Made by a program: the position numbers and the translations under genes. Below the pieces are notes generated by a model. That model did no database searches. It saw nothing but the letters and a program-made list of their open reading frames with translations, and was not told the origin of the DNA. 64,000 bases of DNA from Mycobacterium sp. PSTR-4-N (lineage in GTDB: Bacteria; Actinomycetota; Actinomycetes; Mycobacteriales; Mycobacteriaceae): assembly GCF_022348085.1 (NCBI RefSeq), contig NZ_JAKRFN010000018.1, positions 1-64,000 of the forward strand, written 5' to 3'. Positions 8,379-16,557 of this stretch are shown here, piece after piece (position 1 is the stretch's first letter; every line of letters begins with the position of its first letter).

Positions 8379-8912
8379 ATGACCATTGCCCAGAACATCA
8401 TCGGGACCCACTACCGGTACCCCGACTACTTCGAGGTCGACCGCGAGAAGATCCGGGAGTTCGCCCGCGCCGTCAAAGACGACCACCCCGCGCACTACAG
8501 CGAGGAGGCGGCCAAGGAGTGCGGCCACGACGCGCTGATCGCGTCACTGACCTTCCTCGCCGTCGCGGGCCGGCGCGTGCAGCTGGAGATCTTCAACCAG
8601 TTCGACGTGCCGATCAACATGGAGCGGGTCCTGCACCGCGATCAGAAGATCACCTTCCACCGGCCGATCCTCGCCGGGGACAAGCTGTTCTTCGACTCCT
8701 ATCTGGACTCGGTGACCGAGTCGCACGGCGCCGTGGTCACCGAGGTGCGTGGCGAAGTCACCGACGAGCGCGGTGAGCCGGTGCTGACCAGCGTCGTCAC
8801 GGTGATGGGCGAGGCGCAGTCGGACACCGAGGCCGACGAGATCAGCGACCGGATCGCCGCCCGACGCGACGAAGCGCTGCGCGCGATGGTGGCCAAGCAG
8901 ACCGCCCAGTAA
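8379..8912 (+). CDS. hadD: FAS-II (3R)-hydroxyacyl-ACP dehydratase subunit, HadD-like
   Basis: A 177-residue single-hotdog protein of the FAS1-type dehydratase/UPF0336 family, homologous to the M. tuberculosis Rv0504c position, called HadD in mycobacteria and linked to mycolic-acid elongation. It starts MTIAQNIIGTHYRYPDYFEV. The hot-dog core runs from about 20 to 150 (HPAHYSEEAAK, FHRPILAGDKLFFDSYL). Like the non-catalytic members it has no obvious D-x4-H hydratase motif, so it may need a partner subunit. ATG at 8379, 64 bp after the serB1-like gene. The cyclopropane synthase gene that follows in M. tuberculosis is missing. Confidence 0.85.
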   Translation: MTIAQNIIGTHYRYPDYFEVDREKIREFARAVKDDHPAHYSEEAAKECGHDALIASLTFLAVAGRRVQLEIFNQFDVPINMERVLHRDQKITFHRPILAGDKLFFDSYLDSVTESHGAVVTEVRGEVTDERGEPVLTSVVTVMGEAQSDTEADEISDRIAARRDEALRAMVAKQTAQ

Positions 8913-8922
8913 CCTGCCCGGA

Positions 8923-10008
8923 TCAGCCGAAGAACGTGTTCCTGCGGTTGGCCAGCAGCTGGTAGAGGGTCTGCTGGATGGTTTCGCGCACCTGATCGGT
9001 GATCTCGAAGGTGATCATCGGGTCGTCGGCCGCCGAATCGTCGTAATCGGCCGTGTCGATGGGCTCGCCGAACTGGATGTACCACTTCGACGGCAGCGGC
9101 ACCACGCCGAGGGGGCCGGCCAGCGGGAACAGCGGGGTGACCGGGAAGTAGGGCAGACCGAGCAGCCGCGCCAGCAGCTTCACATCGGCCACCATCGGGT
9201 AGATCTCCTCGGAGCCGACGATCGAACACGGCACGATCGGCGCCTTGGTGCGCAGCGCGGCGGAGACGAAGCCGCCGCGGCCGAATCGCTGCAGCTTGTA
9301 GCGGTCTTTGAAGTGTTTGCCCAGGCCTTTGTAACCCTCGGGGAACACCGCGGTCAGCTCACCGGCAGCCAGCAGCCGGTGCGCATCGTCGGTGCATGCC
9401 ATGGTGTGGCCGGCCTTACGGGCGGCCTGCCCGATGACCGGCATGTCGAAGACCATGTCCGCGGCCAGCAGGCGCAGATCGCGGTGCGCCGGATGGTTGT
9501 CGCGGACCGCGACCGATGTCATCAGCCCGTCGAACGGCAGCACGCCCGCATGATTGGCGACCACGAGGCCCGCTCCGGTCTCCGGCAGGTTCTCCACCCC
9601 GCTGACCTCGACGCGGAACCACGAGTTGAACAGCACACGCAACACCGGCAGGAAGATCGCGTTGTTGAGGTGCGGATCGAAGCCGAACTCGTCGACGGTG
9701 TAGTCCCCCACCATGCGCTTGCGGATGAAGTCGGCCACCGCGGCGATCCGGTTGGCGAGCTCACTGGGTTCGGTGTCCGGCCCCGCGCCGAAGCCACCGG
9801 CGTCACGATGGGCGTCGATGTCGCGAACGACGGCGGACAGCTCCTCGGCGGTGGCGCGGCCGTCGCCGTCACCGTAGAGAGACGGATGGCGCCGGGAGCG
9901 CTCCCCCCGCTGGGATGCCGCCCGACGGGCCGCTGCACTTCGCCCCGAATTCGAATGCAGGGGAATGACTTTCGCCTTCGACTCGCCCGCCACCGTCTTG
10001 CTTCTCAC
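8923..10008 (-). CDS. PlsC-domain acyltransferase family protein (Rv0502-like)
   Basis: A 361-residue member of the 1-acyl-glycerol-3-phosphate acyltransferase-like family. The HX4D motif is NHAGVLPFD (about 172-180) and the substrate motif is FPEGYKGLGK. A basic, Ser/Arg-rich, probably disordered N-terminus (1-60) precedes the domain. The acyl acceptor is unknown. GTG at 10008 has GAGGCGAAGAAG upstream. It converges with hadD (10 bp gap) and follows the galE2-like gene, as in M. tuberculosis. Confidence 0.86.
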   Translation of the reverse strand: MRSKTVAGESKAKVIPLHSNSGRSAAARRAASQRGERSRRHPSLYGDGDGRATAEELSAVVRDIDAHRDAGGFGAGPDTEPSELANRIAAVADFIRKRMVGDYTVDEFGFDPHLNNAIFLPVLRVLFNSWFRVEVSGVENLPETGAGLVVANHAGVLPFDGLMTSVAVRDNHPAHRDLRLLAADMVFDMPVIGQAARKAGHTMACTDDAHRLLAAGELTAVFPEGYKGLGKHFKDRYKLQRFGRGGFVSAALRTKAPIVPCSIVGSEEIYPMVADVKLLARLLGLPYFPVTPLFPLAGPLGVVPLPSKWYIQFGEPIDTADYDDSAADDPMITFEITDQVRETIQQTLYQLLANRRNTFFG

Positions 10009-10059
10009 CTTCTTCGCCTCTAGATGGGGTGACCCCGCCCCCCTCGCTGAGCCCTGAGT

Positions 10060-11136
10060 CTAGCGCCCGAACCGCGCCGCCGCCGTCACAGCGCGGCGCT
10101 CCACAGCAGAAACCCAGCCGGGGTCCACGATGGGCTTGAGTCCCCGACCGCGCACATAGTCGTCGAAGGCTTCGGTGGTGGTCCACTTCGGTGTGTAGCC
10201 GAGTTCGCTGCGCATCCGGGTGGTGTCCATGACCCTGCCGTAGCTGAGGTAGTCCAGGCGCTCCCGGTCGAGCTCGGTCGGGCGGCCGGGGCGCCACAGC
10301 GACAGCGCTGCGCGCGGCATCGGGAGCGCGAGACGTCCGGACCGCCGGATCGCCTGGCTCATCATGATCACTCCGGACGCACCGATGTTGAACGTGCCCG
10401 CCTTGCCCGCGATCGTCGCGCGCTCCATCGCGCCCAGCGCATCCTGCTCGTGCAGCAACTGCATGCGCGCGTCGTGTCCGATGATCGTCGGCACCACCGG
10501 CCCGGCCAGGTAGCGCGACAGAGCGGTGTCCATCGCGGGACCGATCATGTTGGCCAGCCGCAGGATGGTGACCGCGATGTCGGGCCGTCGCCGGCCCAGT
10601 CCGCGGGCGTACCCCTCGATGTCGATGCTGTCTCGCGCGAACCCTTCTCCGGGCGGCCGCCGCCGGCTGCTGCTCTCGGCGAACAGCACGGGGTCACGCG
10701 AGCTCGACCCGTAGATCTCCGAGGTCGATTTGAGGATCACCCGACGCACCGACGGCGCCTTCTGACAGGCCGCGAACAACTGGATCGCGCCCATCACGTT
10801 CAACTCTTTGAGCGTGGCGCGACCGCCGGACCGCGGCGCATACGACGCCGCGGCCGCATGCACCACGGTGTCGACGTCGCCGTTTCGAATCACCTTGGCG
10901 ATGAAGGGATTCCGGATGTCGGCCCGGACGAACTCCGCGCGGCCCATGCGCCGCAGCAGATCCTTGCTCGGCGCGATCGCGTCGACCGCGATGACGTGGT
11001 TGATCAAGGGATTCTGCGCGAGCCGGGCGATCAGATAACCGCCGAGGAACCGGCACGCGCCGGTGACCAGAACGACCTTGGGATAAGTCAGACCGTCCCG
11101 GGCATCGGAGCCACCCGAGTCACCCCCAGCATCCAT
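10060..11136 (-). CDS. NAD-dependent epimerase/dehydratase-like protein (GalE2-like), atypical active site
   Basis: A 358-residue extended-SDR protein in the galE2 (Rv0501) position. The NAD-binding glycine motif VTGACRFLGG (about 24-33) and a Rossmann core are clear, and STSEIYG gives the usual Ser/Tyr region. The catalytic Tyr-x3-Lys is not conserved: the expected place reads EGYARGL. It may therefore bind a nucleotide sugar or cofactor without epimerase chemistry. ATG at 11136; the bS22 gene lies 30 bp upstream on the same strand. Confidence 0.82.
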   Translation of the reverse strand: MDAGGDSGGSDARDGLTYPKVVLVTGACRFLGGYLIARLAQNPLINHVIAVDAIAPSKDLLRRMGRAEFVRADIRNPFIAKVIRNGDVDTVVHAAAASYAPRSGGRATLKELNVMGAIQLFAACQKAPSVRRVILKSTSEIYGSSSRDPVLFAESSSRRRPPGEGFARDSIDIEGYARGLGRRRPDIAVTILRLANMIGPAMDTALSRYLAGPVVPTIIGHDARMQLLHEQDALGAMERATIAGKAGTFNIGASGVIMMSQAIRRSGRLALPMPRAALSLWRPGRPTELDRERLDYLSYGRVMDTTRMRSELGYTPKWTTTEAFDDYVRGRGLKPIVDPGWVSAVERRAVTAAARFGR

Positions 11137-11166
11137 CTCCGCAGCCTAGCGGCAGGCGCAAGCGGA

Positions 11167-11268
11167 CTACTTGCCGAGTTTTCTGCGCTGCACCCGGGTA
11201 CGACGAAGAAGCTTGCGATGCTTCTTCTTCGACATGCGCTTGCGCCGCTTCTTGATGACTGAACCCAT
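11167..11268 (-). CDS. small ribosomal subunit protein bS22 (AURKAIP1/COX24 domain)
   Basis: A 33-residue, extremely basic peptide, [20 protein letters not shown] then [13 protein letters not shown]. This is the mycobacterial mini-protein of the 30S subunit, related to the mitochondrial mS38/AURKAIP1 domain. Nearly half the residues are Arg or Lys and there are no acidic residues. ATG at 11268, stop TAG at 11167. It lies between the excisionase-like HTH gene and the galE2-like gene, as Rv0500B does. Easily missed because of its size. Confidence 0.87.
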
Positions 11269-11360
11269 GAACTCCGCTACCTCGGTTTTTTCGACGATCT
11301 CGACCGACGACATTACCTGGCGAGAGTCCCAGCGCCGAAATCAGCCATCTGGAGCCCGAG

Positions 11361-11621
11361 CTAGCCCGCGTCGAAGTAAGAGCTCTCCAGCATGTCGTGG
11401 ACGGCCTTGGCGTGGACGCGGAACGAGCGGCCGACCCGAACGGCGGGCAGCTCACCGTTGTGCACCAGCCGATACACGGTCATCTTGCTGACTCGCATCA
11501 GGCTGGCCACCTCGGCCACGGTGAGAAATTGAGCTCGAGGCGGCTGACCTTCGGACTGGCCGGCGTCGCGCGCCGCCTTTCCGCTGGAATCCCGCGCCGA
11601 CGGCCCGTTCATAGACGTCAT
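11361..11621 (-). CDS. excisionase-family helix-turn-helix DNA-binding protein (Rv0500A-like)
   Basis: An 86-residue protein. The C-terminal 60 residues are a MerR/excisionase-type winged helix: FLTVAEVASLMRVSKMTVYR then LVHNGELPAVRVGRSFRVHA. The N-terminus is polar and probably disordered. ATG at 11621 (MTSMNGPSARD) is preferred over in-frame upstream codons because the protein then matches the small Rv0500A-type protein in length. It sits between proC and the bS22 gene. Target DNA is unknown. Confidence 0.85.
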   Translation of the reverse strand: MTSMNGPSARDSSGKAARDAGQSEGQPPRAQFLTVAEVASLMRVSKMTVYRLVHNGELPAVRVGRSFRVHAKAVHDMLESSYFDAG

Positions 11622-11697
11622 CGCAACCCAATCCATCAGGCGTGGGCAGTTCCAGCGGCTTCCCCACCGCTGGCACCGACCCACGCTTACCACTGGG

Positions 11698-11703
11698 AGA
11701 ATA
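11698..11703 (-). promoter_or_regulatory. candidate -10 element upstream of the HTH/bS22 genes
   Basis: TATTCT on the minus strand, in the 139 bp gap between proC and the HTH gene, about 77 bp before the HTH start. It fits the TANNNT rule, but no clear -35 box accompanies it. Confidence 0.3.
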
Positions 11704-11760
11704 GCGTGGCGGGTGGGGTTACTGCGACGGGTGTGGGCTAATCAGTGAGAAATTCCTGAA

Positions 11761-12663
11761 CTACTCGGGTGTAATTCCGAGCTGCTCAGAGCGGTTTTTT
11801 GCGGCCTCCACGGCGTTGGCGACCGCCGCACGCAAGCCCCCACGTTCCAGTTCCCGCAGCCCAGCGGCGGTGGTGCCGCCGGGCGAGGTGACCGTGGCCC
11901 GCAGCTGGGCGGCCGAGGTGTCGGTCGGCGATGCCATCGCCCCGGCGGGACCCGACGCGGAGTCCCCGCCCGCACCTTCGGCGTCCAACCGCTCCAGCAG
12001 CATCGCTGCGGAGCCGGCCATCGTCTGCACCACCAGATCGGTGGCCACCGAGCGGGTCAAACCCGCATCGACCCCGGCGTCCACGAGCGCCTCGACCATC
12101 AGGAAGAAGTACGCGGGACCGGACCCGGAGACGGCGGTGACGGCGTCGATCTGGCTCTCCGCGACGGTCAGCACGCCGCCGACGGCGTCGAACAGCGACG
12201 ACACCCCGCGGATGTGCTCGGCGGTGGCAAAACGACCGGGGGCGACCGCGCTGACCCCGCCACCGACCAGCATCGGCGCATTCGGCATCACCCGCACCAC
12301 GGGAGACCCGGCGGGAAGCTTGTTCTCGAAGTAGGCCGCACTGACCCCGGCCGCCACCGTCACGAAGATCTGCTCGGCCGCGTCGCTCTCGGCGCGCGCC
12401 GCCGTGTCGGCGATGTCTCCGATCACGCTGCCCACGTCGGACGGCTTGACCGCGACGATCACGTACGTCGCGGTGTCGACCGCCTCGGCCACCGACGCGA
12501 TGCGCACGCCGTATTTGTCCGCCAGATACGTGCCGCGGGACGGGTTCTTCTCCGCGACGACGAGGTCCTTGGTCTGACGCCCGGCACGCAACAGTCCCGC
12601 CAGCAACGCCTCGCCGATACTGCCGCCGCCGATGATCGCGATTCTGGCCATGCGGGACAGCAT
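11761..12663 (-). CDS. proC: pyrroline-5-carboxylate reductase
   Basis: Last step of proline synthesis: NAD(P)H reduction of pyrroline-5-carboxylate. 300 residues. N-terminal Rossmann motif IIGGGSIGEALL (about 9-20), VAVKPSDV, MPNAPMLVG, and the C-terminal signature VSGSGPAYFF with TSPGGTTAAGLREL. A 25-residue Gly/Ala/Ser-rich insert (about 228-252) precedes that signature. ATG at 12663 has GAAGGG about 10 nt upstream; an internal ATG at 12651 (MARIAIIGG) is the alternative. Confidence 0.96.
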   Translation of the reverse strand: MLSRMARIAIIGGGSIGEALLAGLLRAGRQTKDLVVAEKNPSRGTYLADKYGVRIASVAEAVDTATYVIVAVKPSDVGSVIGDIADTAARAESDAAEQIFVTVAAGVSAAYFENKLPAGSPVVRVMPNAPMLVGGGVSAVAPGRFATAEHIRGVSSLFDAVGGVLTVAESQIDAVTAVSGSGPAYFFLMVEALVDAGVDAGLTRSVATDLVVQTMAGSAAMLLERLDAEGAGGDSASGPAGAMASPTDTSAAQLRATVTSPGGTTAAGLRELERGGLRAAVANAVEAAKNRSEQLGITPE

Positions 12664-12684
12664 GACACGGCGAGCCCTTCGGAA

Positions 12685-13503
12685 TCAGTCGGGAGGGGCG
12701 GGCACCATCGCGAGTTGCCGGGTCTGCACGATGATGCGACCGTCCTGGTCGACGACGATGTGGTCCTCGTCGAACCACACCTGCCCGATCTGGGTCGTCG
12801 TGCACATCACCCGCAGCCACCCGTCGGCCGGCACGGCCCGCACGAAGGCCGTCAGCTGCACCGTGGGCGCCCAGCCGAACCTGTTGAGCCCCATCGTGAC
12901 CGGGGCCGACACGTCGCCGCACAGCAGGGCGAACAGGACGTCGGGCGCCGCGCCCTTGGGCCGGACCCAGTACTCGATCAGCGGTGGGCCACCGTCGCCG
13001 CGCGGGGCGAACGACGTCAACGACGGACGGATGTCGCAGCCGCGGGAGAGGTGGACGACGTCGGCCATCGGATGCCCGGGACCGATCGGTTCCAGCCCGG
13101 GCGGCGGATCGGGGGTCATCAACGGCAGCACCGGGTTGACCGACAACAGCGGCGGCACATGGTGTTCGGGGCGGCCCAGCGTGATGGCTGCCCGCAGCGC
13201 GGTCGGCGAACCCTGGTTCAGCTCGACATCGATGAGGCTGACCCGCCGCCCGCGCTTGCGCACCGTCGTGACGACCTGCATCGGGCCGGGGTCGGGAGCC
13301 CACAGGAAACTGCCCGACACCGCGATGGGTTCGGTTCCGGGTTCGGCGAGTTCGGTGCGCGCGGCGTGGGCGCACAGCGCGAGCATCGCGCCGCCGTGCA
13401 CCTTGGGGCCGATGGTCCAGTGCTCGTTGAGCAGCCCGTGATAGATGCCCGCACCGTCGGGGGTCAGTGCCATCGCATCGGTGAACAGGGTCGAACTCGT
13501 CAT
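12685..13503 (-). CDS. acyl-CoA thioesterase-like double-hotdog protein (Rv0499-like)
   Basis: A 272-residue protein with two hotdog halves of the TesB/4HBT_3 type. The first carries HWTIGPKVHGGAMLALCAHA and the second FGWAPTVQLTAFVRA with GQVWFDEDHIVVDQDGR. It probably hydrolyses acyl-CoA thioesters; the chain length is unknown. ATG at 13503, 16 bp after the upstream isomerase stop on the same strand; proC lies 21 bp downstream. Confidence 0.83.
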   Translation of the reverse strand: MTSSTLFTDAMALTPDGAGIYHGLLNEHWTIGPKVHGGAMLALCAHAARTELAEPGTEPIAVSGSFLWAPDPGPMQVVTTVRKRGRRVSLIDVELNQGSPTALRAAITLGRPEHHVPPLLSVNPVLPLMTPDPPPGLEPIGPGHPMADVVHLSRGCDIRPSLTSFAPRGDGGPPLIEYWVRPKGAAPDVLFALLCGDVSAPVTMGLNRFGWAPTVQLTAFVRAVPADGWLRVMCTTTQIGQVWFDEDHIVVDQDGRIIVQTRQLAMVPAPPD

Positions 13504-13519
13504 GGATGTCCTTGCAGGG

Positions 13520-14365
13520 TCAGCGCAACAGGTGTGTGCGGGCGAACTGCAGCGACTCGGTCAGCAACTCTTCCCGCTCGGCCGCCGACCGCGCACCCGA
13601 GGTCGTCACCTCGAGGATGACGTGGCCCGCGAAGTCACTGGCGGCCAGCGTCTCGCAGACTTCCACGGCCGGCTGTGTGCCGCGGCCGGGGACGAGGTGC
13701 TCGTCGGTCGGGCCGCCGCTGCCGTCGCACAGGTGAAGGTGCACCAACCCCTCCCCCATCCGCCGCGCCATGTCGACGGCGTCGGAGCCGGCCGTCGCGG
13801 CGTGCGAGAGGTCCAGCGTGTAATGCGCGTGGCCGCCGTCGAGCGGATCGTAGGAGGGCGCGAAGGCCGAGATGCCCGGGCCGGGGGCACCGCCGCGCTT
13901 GCGCATCCGGTCGATCGACGTCTGCCCGGAACCGAAGAATCGGTCGGCGCGGAAGGGAAACATGTTCTCCACCGCGACCATGACGTCACTGCCCGCCTCG
14001 AGCTCGGCCACCTGGGCGGCGAACCCCTCGGCGTAGCGCCGCTGCCAGCGGAACGGCGGGTGGACCACGACGGTCTGGGCGCCCAGTTGCTCGGCGGCCC
14101 GCACGCTGCGGTCGAGCTTCGCGATCGGGTTCGCACCCCACACGCGCTGCGAGATGAGAAGGCAGGGCGCATGCACCGACAGCACGGGGACGCTGTAGCG
14201 CCTCGACAGCTCCTCGACGGCGTCGATGTCCTGGCTCACGGACTCCGCCCACACCATCAGCTCGACGCCGTCATAGCCCAGGGCGGCGGCCATCTCGAAC
14301 GCGGCCTCGGTCTTCAGTGGGTAGACCGAGGCCGTCGACAGACCGACCTTGATGGCGGGACGCAC
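13520..14365 (-). CDS. sugar phosphate isomerase/epimerase-like TIM-barrel protein (Rv0498-like)
   Basis: A 281-residue AP-endonuclease-2/xylose-isomerase-like TIM barrel. Metal-binding type segments are visible: YDGVELMVW (Glu), SVHAP, VVVHPPF, VAVENMFP (Glu), YTLDLSHAA (Asp/His), HLHLCDG and ILEVTTSG (Glu). Actual substrate unknown. GTG start at 14365, 5 bp after the stop of the acidic membrane protein gene. It belongs to the same minus-strand run as ppx and proC. Confidence 0.84.
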   Translation of the reverse strand: MRPAIKVGLSTASVYPLKTEAAFEMAAALGYDGVELMVWAESVSQDIDAVEELSRRYSVPVLSVHAPCLLISQRVWGANPIAKLDRSVRAAEQLGAQTVVVHPPFRWQRRYAEGFAAQVAELEAGSDVMVAVENMFPFRADRFFGSGQTSIDRMRKRGGAPGPGISAFAPSYDPLDGGHAHYTLDLSHAATAGSDAVDMARRMGEGLVHLHLCDGSGGPTDEHLVPGRGTQPAVEVCETLAASDFAGHVILEVTTSGARSAAEREELLTESLQFARTHLLR

Positions 14366-14370
14366 CCCGA

Positions 14371-15525
14371 TCAGCCTGATTGCAAAAGCGCGAGCGGCCC
14401 GAGGGTGACGAGCGCGCCGACCGCCACCGCGATCAGCGTGCTACCGATGTCCTCGGTCTTGCGCACCACCCGGACTCCGACCACGAGGCCGAGGATCACC
14501 AACACCGACAGCACCAGCGCGACGATGTTGTTCCACTTCCACAGCTGGTCGAACGCGACGAAGAGACCGGCGCCGAAGATGACGGCGACGACGCTCTGCC
14601 CCACCACCCACAGACCGTGGACCAGCGGCGACATCTGCCGCTGTGGCTCGAGTTCGTCGTCGTCCTCATCGTCGGCGAGGTCGTCGGCGGGGTCGGCCGA
14701 CTGTTGCCGACCGCCGCGGCGCGCGACGTCGTCGGCGACGGTTTCGCCACCGAACAACGGATCCTGCGTCGACCGCAGGTACGACGGCAATTCGTCATCG
14801 TCGGTGTCGTCATCGTCGGTGTCGTCATGGTCAGCGTCGTCGAGGGCCGTGTCGTCGAGGGCCGTGTCGTCGAGGGCCGTGTCGTCGTCGTCCGCGTCGT
14901 CGAGCGCCGTGTCGTGGGCCTCGCCGGCCTCGTCCTCGAGGTCCTCGGACACCGTGTCGTCGATGTCGGCAGGGCCGACGACGCCGTCGACGGGGCCTTC
15001 GGCGTCGACATCCACCGGGTCGGGGCTCATCAGCTCCGCGTCGACGGCCGGCGCGCTCTTGCGGCCGAACCGGCCGAACGGCGAGCGGCGCGGCGCGGCG
15101 ACGGCGTCCTTCGACTCCTCGGCAACAACCTCATCGTCGGTGACGTCGGTCGAGGTGGCGTCGGAGTCACCGGAATCGTCGGAGTCCTCGACCTCGACGA
15201 GCTCGTCGTCGGCCTCGGTCACCTCCGCCGCATCAGCAACATCGTCGCTCTGCTCGACGGGGGCCTCGTGGTCGACGTCGGCCTCGGCGGCTGCGGCCTG
15301 CTCCGGTTCCGGCTCGGGTTCCGGTTCCGGCTCGGGCTCGGCGGGTTCGTCGGGCCGGACGATCGGGATCTCACCGGTGAGCTCGGCGACGGTGACGGCA
15401 TCGGCGTTACCGCGGCGACGGCGACGCCGGCCACCGACCGGGGGTGCGCCGATGGTGCCGTTCTTGGCCAGCAGTTCGGCGACCGAGATCGGTCGGGTGT
15501 TGGTGTAGTCGTCTGGTCCAGTCAT
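14371..15525 (-). CDS. acidic, low-complexity membrane protein (Rv0497-like)
   Basis: A 384-residue protein. Residues 1-295 are cytoplasmic and extremely rich in Asp and Glu, with a Pro-Glu run (PEPEPEPEPEPE, about 64-79), a short basic patch (GGRRRRRRG, about 31-39) and triple ALDDT repeats. The last 85 residues hold three to four membrane helices. The M. tuberculosis counterpart is shorter, so the acidic part has expanded here through codon-scale repeats. Function unknown. ATG at 15525. Confidence 0.82.
   Translation of the reverse strand: MTGPDDYTNTRPISVAELLAKNGTIGAPPVGGRRRRRRGNADAVTVAELTGEIPIVRPDEPAEPEPEPEPEPEPEQAAAAEADVDHEAPVEQSDDVADAAEVTEADDELVEVEDSDDSGDSDATSTDVTDDEVVAEESKDAVAAPRRSPFGRFGRKSAPAVDAELMSPDPVDVDAEGPVDGVVGPADIDDTVSEDLEDEAGEAHDTALDDADDDDTALDDTALDDTALDDADHDDTDDDDTDDDELPSYLRSTQDPLFGGETVADDVARRGGRQQSADPADDLADDEDDDELEPQRQMSPLVHGLWVVGQSVVAVIFGAGLFVAFDQLWKWNNIVALVLSVLVILGLVVGVRVVRKTEDIGSTLIAVAVGALVTLGPLALLQSG
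14836..14880. repeat. three perfect 15-bp tandem repeats inside the acidic membrane protein gene
   Basis: Unit GTCGTCGAGGGCCGT repeats three times without change at 14836, 14851 and 14866, and degenerate copies continue to about 14915. In protein it encodes ALDDT units on the minus strand. The period is a multiple of three, so copy-number changes keep the frame. Confidence 0.95.
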
Positions 15526-15552
15526 CGCCTGCTCGCTCTCGCGGTTGCCTGC

Positions 15553-16545
15553 TTACCGTCCAGCATTACGCACCGACACCCGCCCGGCGGGCGAATGCCC
15601 GCCCACGAGCGCCGTACCGTCGGCTTCGCTGTCGAGTTTCCGCAGGATCAAGCCCTCCCGCAACGCCCATGGGCAAATGTCTACGCTTTCGATACCTAGG
15701 GCTTTCATGCTCGCCTCGGCCACCAGGGCGCCCGCCACGATCTGCGGCGCACGGTCGGCGCTGACTCCTTCCAGCTCGGCACGGTCGGACGCGGTCATCC
15801 TAGAGATGAAAGCTATGAGCTGGCGAAGACCCGCTGCGGTCAGCGTGCGCTTGACCCGGGGACCCGCGCCCGACGGCGCCGCACCGGTGAGCCGGGCCAG
15901 CGAACGGAACGTCTTCGACGTCGCGACCGCCAGATCGGGGGTGCCCGCCTCGGTGATCGCGGCCCCGGCCTCGGAGAGCTCATTGGCCAGCCAGTCCCGC
16001 AGCATCGCCACGCGCCGGCGGCCGGGCGGATCCTCGGGCAGCCACTCGCGGGTCAGCCGGCCGGCGCCCAGGGGTAGCGACATCGCCACATCGGGCTCTT
16101 CGTCCACCCCGCTCGACAGCTCGAGCGACCCGCCGCCGATGTCGATGTTGATGATGCGGCCGGCGCTCCAGCCGTACCAGCGCCGCACCGCCAGGAACGT
16201 CAGCCGCGACTCGTCGACACCGCTGAGCACCCGCAGATCCACGCCGGTGTCCGACTTCACCCGCGCCAGCACGTCTTCGGAGTTCTTCGCATCGCGTACC
16301 GCCGACGTCGCGAACGCCATGAGCTCCGAGCACCCCGAGCTGGTGGCGATCTTGGCGAACTCGTCGATCGTGCCGATCAGCTTGTCGGCGCCTCTGCGCG
16401 TCAACTTCCCCGACGTGTCGATGGCCTCGGCGAGCCGCAGTGAGGCCTTCGTCGAACTCATCGGCGTGGGATGCCCACCGCGGCGCGCGTCCACCACCAA
16501 CAGGTGAACGGTATTGCTGCCCACGTCGAGCACGCCTAATCGCAC
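15553..16545 (-). CDS. ppx: exopolyphosphatase (Ppx/GppA family)
   Basis: A 330-residue single Ppx/GppA unit (ASKHA fold), like mycobacterial PPX1. It hydrolyses polyphosphate or pppGpp-type substrates. Phosphate-binding motifs are VLDVGSNTVHLLVVD (1st), ATSAVRDA, and DIGGGSLELSSG (2nd, about 143-154). The C-terminal HD-like region of long Ppx enzymes is absent. GTG at 16545; the next gene diverges only 12 bp away. A PPK2-type polyphosphate kinase is encoded at 51.5 kb. Confidence 0.92.
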   Translation of the reverse strand: MRLGVLDVGSNTVHLLVVDARRGGHPTPMSSTKASLRLAEAIDTSGKLTRRGADKLIGTIDEFAKIATSSGCSELMAFATSAVRDAKNSEDVLARVKSDTGVDLRVLSGVDESRLTFLAVRRWYGWSAGRIINIDIGGGSLELSSGVDEEPDVAMSLPLGAGRLTREWLPEDPPGRRRVAMLRDWLANELSEAGAAITEAGTPDLAVATSKTFRSLARLTGAAPSGAGPRVKRTLTAAGLRQLIAFISRMTASDRAELEGVSADRAPQIVAGALVAEASMKALGIESVDICPWALREGLILRKLDSEADGTALVGGHSPAGRVSVRNAGR

Positions 16546-16557
16546 CCGTCCAACCTA

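Noticed and set aside
14836..14915. CRISPR-like or minisatellite array
   Set aside because: Units are 15 bp without spacers and lie in frame inside a conserved gene; they are coding tandem repeats.
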